From NCBI GenBank assembly GCA_029821735.1, contig JALGSU010000020.1, positions 101,874-165,873 on the forward strand: 64,000 bases of DNA, written 5' to 3'. Under the pieces are notes generated by a model that worked only from the letters and a program-made list of their open reading frames with translations, was not told the DNA's origin and ran no database searches. Positions 1 to 7,204 of this stretch are shown here, piece by piece (the first letter of the stretch is position 1; each line of letters opens with the position of its first letter). A program made the position numbers and the translations under genes. Origin of the DNA: Candidatus Zipacnadia bacterium. Lineage in GTDB: Bacteria; Armatimonadota; Zipacnadia; Zipacnadales; UBA5352.

Positions 1-93
1 AACAGCGGGGAGACCATCCTTGAGCGGCTGGACCTCGTGGTCACCAGCGCGCGCGAGCATCTCGGATGGGAGCCCCCCTATGGCCAGGCGTAG
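1..93 (+). CDS. C-terminal end of an unidentified upstream gene (partial)
   Basis: Frame 1 is open from the window edge for 30 codons and ends in TAG at 91-93, giving a peptide that ends EPPYGQA. The stop lies 14 bases inside the methyltransferase gene that starts at 80, an overlap typical of translationally coupled genes. The fragment is too short to name. A restriction or modification partner is possible from its position next to a methyltransferase, but nothing in the residues proves it. Confidence 0.45.
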   Translation, partial: NSGETILERLDLVVTSAREHLGWEPPYGQA

Positions 94-818
94 GAAGCCA
101 CCCGTCGACCAGATCGTCCAGGCCGACTGTGTGGCCGAACTCGCCCGCATGCCGGACGAGTGCTTCGATATGTGCTTCGCCGACCCCCCCTACAACCTGC
201 AGTTGCAGGGCGAGTTGCACCGCCCCGATCGCAGCCGGGTCAACGGCGTCGAGGACACCTGGGACCAGTTTGATTCCATGAGCGCCTACGATGAGTTTAC
301 CGCCGCGTGGATGAGCGAAGTCAAGCGGGCGCTCAAACCCAACGGCACGCTGTGGGTCATCGGCACCTACCACAACATCTACCGCGTGGGCAAGGTCCTT
401 CAGGACTTGGGCTTCTGGATTCTCAACGATGTGACCTGGGTGAAGAAGAACCCGATGCCGAACTTCCGAGGTGTGCGTTTCACCAACGCCACGGAGAGTC
501 TCATCTGGGCGGTGCGCGATCAAGAGCGCAAAGACTACACCTTCAACTATGCGCTGATGAAGGAGCGCAACGAGGGCAAGCAGATGCGCTCGGACTGGCG
601 GTTCAACCTCTGCACGGGCAACGAGCGCATCAAGGATTGCGACGGGCAGAAGGTCCACTCCACGCAGAAGCCCGAGGCGCTCGACCGCGGCCGTGTGCAA
701 GAAACTCGGGCGACACTACGTTGGGATCGAGATTGACGAGGGTTACGTGAAGGTTGCCCGCAAGCGTCTGCGAGGCGTCACCGAGGGCGAGTGGTTGGCC
801 GAAGAGGACCCCGCCTAG
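80..818 (+). pseudogene. DNA adenine/cytosine-N4 methyltransferase (beta class), internally deleted
   Basis: The protein from ATG 80 opens like the M.HinfI/CcrM family (site-specific N6-adenine or N4-cytosine methylation): a catalytic DPPYNL motif at about residues 34-39, then [10 protein letters not shown] and the conserved HSTQKPEAL. In this class the S-adenosylmethionine-binding motif (D-P-F-x-G-x-G-T) should follow. Instead the reading frame shifts straight to a segment reading [20 protein letters not shown], the normal C-terminus, in another frame and ending at TAG 816-818. About 24-26 codons containing the cofactor site are missing at about 690. I chose ATG 80 over the TTG at 20 because it begins the family-like part. 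As assembled the enzyme should be inactive. A collapse in the assembly is the alternative. Confidence 0.85.
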
Positions 819-1954
819 ATCTGCATGGTGAGCTGGCTGTCGGGGTCGCGACGTGGATAGAAGCGGCCGCCCAGCGCGAGGAAGTTGCGCGCGCGATCCA
901 CTCGCACCCCGAGCATTCCGAGCTGCTTGAGTGAGGTCAGGCGCACCTGCTCGCGGGCGAAGACGATGCTCTCCACGCAGGTCGGCCCGATGCCGGGCAC
1001 CCGCAGCAGCTCCCACCGCTCTGCCGCGTTCACCTCGATAGGAAACAGGTCCGCACGCGCCTCCGCCGACGCCAGCTTCGGGTCGGTCTCGATGGGCAGC
1101 ATGTCGTCCTCGTCGAAGACGATCTCTCCAGGCTCGAAGCCATACGCGCGCAGCAGAAGTTCCACCTGATAGAGCCGGTGCTCACGGGCCAGCGGCGTCG
1201 CCTCACGGTCTGCGAACGGCGTGTCCTCGATCGGCGTGAACGCCGAAAAGTGCACTCGTCGCAGACCGACTTGGGCGAGCAGATGCCAGGTGATATCCAC
1301 GAGCTGCCGATCGGTCTCGCCAGCCGCGCCGACCACGAACTGGGTGGTCACGCCGTCGGGCACCTGGCCGGGCGCGATCAGCCCCACCGCCTGCCGCAGA
1401 GGCTTCATGAGGTGGCGCGGCAACGACTTTGCCGGGCAGACCGTCGAGACCAGTTCCGGAGTGGGCACCTCCATGTTCAGCGACAGTCGGTCGGCGATCT
1501 GCGCCGCGCTCATGATCGCGGGTTCGGAGACCCCGGGCATAAGCTTGAGGTGGATATGGCCGCGGAAACCATGCTGGTGACGGAGGATGGTGGCGGTCTC
1601 GATCATGCGATCGACGGTGGAGTCGGTGTCACCGACGATCCCTGAACTGAGCATGAAGCCCTCGATCAGGCCTGCCTGCTTGAGTTCGGCGGCCAGGCGG
1701 GCGAGTTCGTCGGGGCGGAAGCTGGCGCGCTCCTGACTGCGGCTGCAGCGCAACGGGCAGAACAGGCAGTCGTAGCTGCAGGCGTTGGAGAGCAGGACCT
1801 TGAGGACGTGCATACTGCTGCCATCGGCGGCGAGCGCCTCGTAGATGGCGCCTGAACCGTCAGGGATGGCCTCTTGTGCGAGGACGGTGGACGGCGCGCT
1901 CACATCATAGCGCGCTGCGGCACCAAGGAGTTTGAGCTTGTCTGCATATTCCAC
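815..1954 (-). CDS. Putative DNA modification/repair radical SAM protein
   Basis: This 379-residue protein has a radical-SAM cluster motif CxxxCxxC at Cys59, Cys63 and Cys66, which binds a 4Fe-4S cluster that cleaves S-adenosylmethionine. A helix-hairpin-helix DNA-binding segment follows near residues 325-350 (LLRVPGIGPTCVESI). Radical-SAM core plus C-terminal HhH is the signature of the family annotated as putative DNA modification/repair radical SAM protein, whose reaction is not known to me. The start is GTG 1952-1954, with a GGGAG-like ribosome site just upstream. The usual partner gene of this family is not adjacent. The gene converges on the damaged methyltransferase, and one CTAG at 815-818 provides both stop codons. 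Confidence 0.85.
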   Translation of the reverse strand: MEYADKLKLLGAAARYDVSAPSTVLAQEAIPDGSGAIYEALAADGSSMHVLKVLLSNACSYDCLFCPLRCSRSQERASFRPDELARLAAELKQAGLIEGFMLSSGIVGDTDSTVDRMIETATILRHQHGFRGHIHLKLMPGVSEPAIMSAAQIADRLSLNMEVPTPELVSTVCPAKSLPRHLMKPLRQAVGLIAPGQVPDGVTTQFVVGAAGETDRQLVDITWHLLAQVGLRRVHFSAFTPIEDTPFADREATPLAREHRLYQVELLLRAYGFEPGEIVFDEDDMLPIETDPKLASAEARADLFPIEVNAAERWELLRVPGIGPTCVESIVFAREQVRLTSLKQLGMLGVRVDRARNFLALGGRFYPRRDPDSQLTMQI

Positions 1955-2025
1955 TGCGTTTCTCCCTGGGGCTATTATACAGCAACCGCGCGGAATGTGA
2001 AATGACCGGCTGCCGGCGGTCGCGG

Positions 2026-3186
2026 TCAGCTGATGACGACCTCGCCGTCATCGGTGTAGCCCAGCGAGAAGAACGTGAGGCGCCAGGCGTTGCGGGGACC
2101 ATGCGCCGCCGAGCGATACGCCCGCCCACCGACCCGTAGTGTCTCTCCGGCGAAGCCCAGTTGCGGGTGGTAGTATGGCTGGTCGGACAGCCATTCATCG
2201 GGAACTGGATCGACGTCGCTGTCGTACGGACGCAACCCCTCGAAGTTCAGCGGGTCGCCCGACGCGGACCAGCCCAGGTTCAGCAACAGCACGTAGCGGC
2301 GCCGCACCGCATCGAAGACCACGCAGGGGGACTCGCGATGATCTTGCGCGGGCGCTGACCGATCGGCGTCGGCAAAGACCACCCCGGCCTGCTGCCAGTG
2401 CGCGAAGTCCTCGGTGACGGCGGCGGCGATGCCGCGCGCACCCGTGGCGTAGACAATCCAGCGGGCGTTTGGCGGGTCATAGAGAACGCATGGGTCACTG
2501 CCATCCATGACCGGTGGCCCGTCGTGCTTGCGCCAGTCGTAGAGGTCATCGGACACCGCCAGGCCGACTGCGCTCTGTGCGGCCTGGCTGTCTCCTGCAT
2601 AGAACATCCACCAGCGACCGGCCTGCTGCACCACCTGTGGCGCCCGGATCGCGTCCGCGTCGAAGCTGCCCGGCTGGCCCACGCTGAGCACGTGTCCCTC
2701 CAGTCGCCAGTCCAGCAGGTCCTCGGAGACGCTGTGCGTGAGGCGTTCCGCGCCGCCCGTCGAGAACATGTGCCACAGGCCGCCATCGTCGCGGGCGAAG
2801 CAGTGATCGCTGACGAACTCATCGGGCGGAGCCCAGGCGACCTTGCGGTGGTTGGCGTGGAAGTCGTCGAGCAGGGCGGCGCGCTCCCAGCGACTGCGAG
2901 TGGCGGGCGGGCCGGGCGCCGGCAGATCGGCCTCCTCGAGGATCTCCTCATCGTCCGCATACCGGACCATCAGTCCGCCGCAGCGTTCGCACACGCCCGC
3001 CTGTTCGAGGACCGTCTGGCGGCGTCCGCAGAAGCCGCAGGTCTGCATCACCGGCTGGGCGAGCAGTTCCGGCTGCGGCTGACCCTTGGGCGGCCTGCGT
3101 CGGCGTTTGCGACCGCCCCGCCGCCTGCGCTCGGCGTCGGGAAGATCGATGGGCAGCCTCGGTTGGTCATCGGGTTCGCGTTTCAT
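2026..3186 (-). CDS. Zinc-ribbon plus five-bladed-propeller glycosidase-like protein
   Basis: The 386-residue product starts at ATG 3184-3186. Upstream codons in this frame are only the shadow of the opposite gene. Residues 1-45 are very basic (runs of Arg/Lys around 20-35). A zinc-ribbon-like CxxC...CxxC pair follows (Cys50, Cys53, Cys66, Cys69). From about residue 95 come repeats with the pattern of GH43/GH32-type beta-propellers: HCFARDDGGLWHMF, SEDLLDWR, RAPQVV, WWMFYAG, DPCVLYD. These propellers hydrolyse or bind arabinans, xylans or fructans. No signal peptide is visible, so it is probably cytoplasmic. A basic zinc-ribbon front end on a propeller is unusual. It is divergent from the lyase-like gene at 3338, with 151 bases between them. 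No strong ribosome site is seen. Confidence 0.7.
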   Translation of the reverse strand: MKREPDDQPRLPIDLPDAERRRRGGRKRRRRPPKGQPQPELLAQPVMQTCGFCGRRQTVLEQAGVCERCGGLMVRYADDEEILEEADLPAPGPPATRSRWERAALLDDFHANHRKVAWAPPDEFVSDHCFARDDGGLWHMFSTGGAERLTHSVSEDLLDWRLEGHVLSVGQPGSFDADAIRAPQVVQQAGRWWMFYAGDSQAAQSAVGLAVSDDLYDWRKHDGPPVMDGSDPCVLYDPPNARWIVYATGARGIAAAVTEDFAHWQQAGVVFADADRSAPAQDHRESPCVVFDAVRRRYVLLLNLGWSASGDPLNFEGLRPYDSDVDPVPDEWLSDQPYYHPQLGFAGETLRVGGRAYRSAAHGPRNAWRLTFFSLGYTDDGEVVIS

Positions 3187-3337
3187 GGCGAATGGCGAGG
3201 TTCGCCGAAGCGCACGCCGGCACCTACGAGTGCGCAAACCGATCACCTCAGCCGCCGGCAGGGAGGGCACACACAGGCGGCAAGCGAAGCTCGCATATGT
3301 ATGCGACCGACCGCACCATGTGCGAGGGAGACAAGCG

Positions 3338-6300
3338 ATGATGACCCGACTGATCGTGACGGGGGCGATGGTTATGATCTGCGCTGCGGCCTCGGCGAAC
3401 CTGCTGCAAAATCCGGGCTTCGAGATGCCAGCGGGCGCGGACGACGCCATTGCGCACTGGACGGCGAACGCCGCCGCGGCGCAACAGAAGATATGGGCCG
3501 ATGATGCCGACCGGCGTTCGGGAGACCAGTGTCTGGCGATACGGTCGCTGCTTGATACCGAGCCCGCGAAGAGCATCGTCAGCCAGCGCGTCGCGGTCGA
3601 GCCGAACACCAACTACGCGCTCACGCTGTGGGCTCGGCGCGACTCGTTCCTGTATGGCACGAGCTTTGAGGTGGCGCTGCTCAAGGATGGCGAGCAGATC
3701 GGCCGGCAGCAAAAGCAGGTGCGCTCAGTCACTTGGGTGCCCGTGGTGATGACCTTCAACACCGGCGAAGCGACTGAGGCCGAGGTGCGGCTGACCACCC
3801 CGAACACCGGCGATTGGCGCATCAGCGTCGGACGGACGTTGTACGTCGACGACGTGAGTCTGGTGAGAGTGAGCAACGAGCACGACCTCACCATCGCGGG
3901 CGCGGGCGCGCAGGCGACCGCCGACCTGAACGTGCAGCAGGCGGGCGCGTACTACCTCTGGGCCCGAGTGCGTTGCGCCGGGCCGAACACGATGACGCTG
4001 ACCGCGTCGGGCCGATCATGGGACTTCCACGCGTACACGCCGGGTGAGAGCTACTGGGTGCGCCCGGTGTTGCCGGAGCTGATGCTGGAGGCGGGGCGCC
4101 AGGAGATTGCGGTCACCGGCGACGGCGCGCAGATCGAGCAGATCATCCTCACCATGGACCCATTCTGGCAGCCGGAGGACGCCCGCGAGTTCATGCCGCC
4201 CGCCGAGGCGAAAGCCGCGCTCCTCGACGCGGGCTTCGAGCCGGTGGCGGAGAAGAGCGTCGCCCTTCGTGTGATGGGCGAAATGCCGCCCGGGCAATGG
4301 GGGATCGCGCAGGGCGTGCCGTTCGCGCGCGGCGAACTCAGCGGTCCCGAGCATCTGCGGCTGACCGATCGAGCTTGCGAGGCCGACGTGCTCATGCGCT
4401 GGCCCGACGGCAGCGTGAAGTGGGCGCTGCTGAAGACGCGGGTGGACGCGGGCGAGGAACTGACGCTGCAATATGGCGAGCGCGTCACCCGCCCCGCGCA
4501 CAGGGGGCCTGCGGTGACGGTGCTCGATGACGCCGAGGGCGTGACGCTCAAGAACGAGACCATCACGCTGACCGTCCCTCGAGACGGTTCGGCGCTGATC
4601 TGTGACCTGACCTGCGGCGACCGGACAATCGACGAGATCATCGCCATCGTGAACGGGAGTTTCAGCAGCGCCAACGCCGCCCCACAGGTGACCGTCGAGG
4701 AGAGTGGGGCGACCCGCGCGGTGGTGCGCATCGCCGGCGAGCATCGTGATGAGGCCGGCGAGAAGCTGCTCAACTACGTGACGCGAGTGACGCTCTGGGG
4801 CGGCGTCCAGCACGTCGAAATCGAACACAGCTTCGTGCTGCGCGACGATCTCGTGTCCGTGGACATCGAGGACCTGACGCTGCGGCTCCAGACGCCTTCG
4901 CAGACTGCGGAACTGACCCCTGGCGCCGAGCCGCTGGCGATTGATCTCGAAAACGGGCCCGTGACGCTGCAGGCAGATATCGCCACCGATCCTGAGCGGA
5001 CCAATGACTACCCATACCGGGTGACGCAGGGCGACGCGGAGATCGCGGCAGGCGTGCGCGCGCAGGGGCGGTTGACGCTGCGCGATCCCGGGGAGCTGCG
5101 CGTCGCCGTGCGTGAACTGTGGCAGAACGCGCCCAAGCGCATCGTGGCTGCGACCGACCACGTCGACATCGGCCTCGTGGGTGGGCCGCTGACTTTCTAC
5201 AACGGTATGGCGAAGACGCACGAGATTGTGCTGGCCTTCAACGACAGTCTCACGCCGGACGAGCAGTTCGCCGACCGTCCGCTGCTGGTGGCGTCGCCGG
5301 AGTATTACTGCAACACGCGGGCCTTCGACGCGTGGCCTGCAGCCGCCGACGGCACGTGGCCCGGATATGAGTCGGCAGTCGCGGTGACCATCGGCGACTG
5401 GGACAAGCGCGCGGGCGATGCCATGAAGCGCCCGGAATTCGGCGGCATGATCCCGTATGGCGACGCGATATACAGCGGCGGTGGGAACAACCTCGAGACT
5501 GCGCTGGGCGAGGGCGGGATGGTGCAGTTCCTGCGCACCGGCAGCCGCGAGTACTTCAGCTTTGCCGAGCGCGGCCTGAGGCACTTTGCCGATATCGACA
5601 TCGACCACTCCGACTCCAGCGGCGGGATAGTCTGGATCCACGGCCCACACTCGCGCGATCAGATCGACCCGGGACAGGCGGGCGTGAACGGGCACTCGTG
5701 GTACAACGGGACGATCTACTACGCGCTCTTCACCGGCTCGCGCCGCATCCTCGAGACCGCCCCGCACGTGGGTGAGTATTACTCGCGCTTCCCCTTCCCG
5801 CTGCAGCCCTACATACACTACTGGCGGCGGATCGCGTGGAAGTTCATGGACCTCATGCAGGCGTATGACGTGACGGGTGACGTGGACTTCCTGGCGGCGG
5901 CGCTGACCGACATGCAGGTCACGCGACACCAGCGCGACCACATGGTGCACCTGTGGCCCTACATGTATTCGGTCGGCATGAAGGGCGTGCGGCATTACTT
6001 CGACGCGACCGGTGACCCGGAGGCCCGCGAGCTGTATCTGCAACTGATGGACGGGTTCATGCACCTGCGCGATCGGCCTGACGACACCGTCAACGGCGAG
6101 TGGCCCAAAGCGGAGGGAATGCTGCTGGGCAACTTCCCGAATGACCGCAGTTGCTGCTTCTACAACGAGGCCGCGCAGGCGACCTGGATGTCGGGCGACG
6201 AGCGCTTCGCGCGGCGCGCGGGCGACGACCTGAACTGGCAGATCAGCTTTGGAGTCACTGACCCGACTCTGCTGTGGGGTTCCGCCGATCTCGTGCGCGC

Positions 6301-7189
6301 CATGGATCAGCTTGGGATGCGTGAGCCCGAGTTGACCTCGACCTTGCCGGGCGTGTTCATGACCACGCCGACGGAGGAGTGGGTGGGCTCGAAGCTGCCG
6401 CTGCCGAGCATCGCGCTGCAGGTGACCGAGGAGCAGGACCAGGACTTCAGCGTGATGCTCTTCAAGCGCTGCTATCGGAAGTACACTCACGATTACCGAG
6501 GCACCGCGAGGCTGCACGCACCCGACGGCACGCTTGTCGGCGAGCACTCGGTGATTGCCAGCGGCCTGCGGCGCTATAGCTTCGACGTGCCTGCCGACGG
6601 GCAGACCGGCGTGTACACGATCATTATCACGCTCGATGATCCCTGGAAGTGGACGCTCAACCAGATCGACTTCGACCTGACGGCAGGCGAGCACGTCCTC
6701 AGGTTCAACACCCGCTACGACCGCGAGTTCGTCGACGCGGTCTGCCTGGCGCCGGCCGGGAGCTATTTCCCGACGCTGCAGGGCGACCCGCCTCCTGAGG
6801 CGATGATCTTCGAGGCCGAAGACGGCACGCTGCCCGACGGTGGCGTCACGGTGCCGAGCGAGACCGCACGGGGTGGCCTTGCCGTGCGTTGTCTGGGCGG
6901 GGAGAAAGCGGGCTTCATCGAGGTGCCCTTCACCGTTGCGGAGGCGGGGACCTATCGGTTCTTCGCGCGGGTGTGGAAGGGCTATGCGGATCTGGTCAAC
7001 GTGACCGTCGACGACCAGGAGCCGAAGCTGTGCAAGACAACACATGACATGGACGCCAACTGCTACCCGGCGTGGTCGGTAGCGACGACGCTTGGCGAAG
7101 AGGCCGTGGTGCCGAGCTGGGTTGTCGGCAAATACAACCTGGCGGTCTTCGATGCGACGGCAATCGTGGACACGCTGGCATTTGACTGA
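3338..7189 (+). CDS. Secreted PcRGLX/YetA-like (PL26-type) rhamnogalacturonan-lyase-like protein
   Basis: The 1283-residue product starts at ATG 3338 behind GAGGGAG. A signal peptide covers residues 1-20. A CBM4/9-like jelly roll begins LLQNPGFEMP at about 21, and a second beta-sandwich ends near 290. A RIFT-barrel module follows with the family-typical WPDGSVKWALL at about residue 355, then an alpha/alpha-barrel region rich in His, Tyr and Trp (about 700-1000). The C-terminus has carbohydrate-binding-like domains. Fungal PcRGLX releases unsaturated galacturonosyl-rhamnose from rhamnogalacturonan I. The bacterial relatives are mostly uncharacterised, so the substrate is inferred. The next gene starts 15 bases downstream and is probably co-transcribed. 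Confidence 0.75.
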   Translation: MMTRLIVTGAMVMICAAASANLLQNPGFEMPAGADDAIAHWTANAAAAQQKIWADDADRRSGDQCLAIRSLLDTEPAKSIVSQRVAVEPNTNYALTLWARRDSFLYGTSFEVALLKDGEQIGRQQKQVRSVTWVPVVMTFNTGEATEAEVRLTTPNTGDWRISVGRTLYVDDVSLVRVSNEHDLTIAGAGAQATADLNVQQAGAYYLWARVRCAGPNTMTLTASGRSWDFHAYTPGESYWVRPVLPELMLEAGRQEIAVTGDGAQIEQIILTMDPFWQPEDAREFMPPAEAKAALLDAGFEPVAEKSVALRVMGEMPPGQWGIAQGVPFARGELSGPEHLRLTDRACEADVLMRWPDGSVKWALLKTRVDAGEELTLQYGERVTRPAHRGPAVTVLDDAEGVTLKNETITLTVPRDGSALICDLTCGDRTIDEIIAIVNGSFSSANAAPQVTVEESGATRAVVRIAGEHRDEAGEKLLNYVTRVTLWGGVQHVEIEHSFVLRDDLVSVDIEDLTLRLQTPSQTAELTPGAEPLAIDLENGPVTLQADIATDPERTNDYPYRVTQGDAEIAAGVRAQGRLTLRDPGELRVAVRELWQNAPKRIVAATDHVDIGLVGGPLTFYNGMAKTHEIVLAFNDSLTPDEQFADRPLLVASPEYYCNTRAFDAWPAAADGTWPGYESAVAVTIGDWDKRAGDAMKRPEFGGMIPYGDAIYSGGGNNLETALGEGGMVQFLRTGSREYFSFAERGLRHFADIDIDHSDSSGGIVWIHGPHSRDQIDPGQAGVNGHSWYNGTIYYALFTGSRRILETAPHVGEYYSRFPFPLQPYIHYWRRIAWKFMDLMQAYDVTGDVDFLAAALTDMQVTRHQRDHMVHLWPYMYSVGMKGVRHYFDATGDPEARELYLQLMDGFMHLRDRPDDTVNGEWPKAEGMLLGNFPNDRSCCFYNEAAQATWMSGDERFARRAGDDLNWQISFGVTDPTLLWGSADLVRAMDQLGMREPELTSTLPGVFMTTPTEEWVGSKLPLPSIALQVTEEQDQDFSVMLFKRCYRKYTHDYRGTARLHAPDGTLVGEHSVIASGLRRYSFDVPADGQTGVYTIIITLDDPWKWTLNQIDFDLTAGEHVLRFNTRYDREFVDAVCLAPAGSYFPTLQGDPPPEAMIFEAEDGTLPDGGVTVPSETARGGLAVRCLGGEKAGFIEVPFTVAEAGTYRFFARVWKGYADLVNVTVDDQEPKLCKTTHDMDANCYPAWSVATTLGEEAVVPSWVVGKYNLAVFDATAIVDTLAFD

Positions 7190-7204
7190 CGGAGGCGAAC
7201 GCAG

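Noticed and set aside
3187..3612. N-terminal extension of the propeller protein on the minus strand
   Set aside because: These codons run through the upstream region and start of the opposite gene and look unlike protein. ATG 3184-3186 gives a sensible basic N-terminus.
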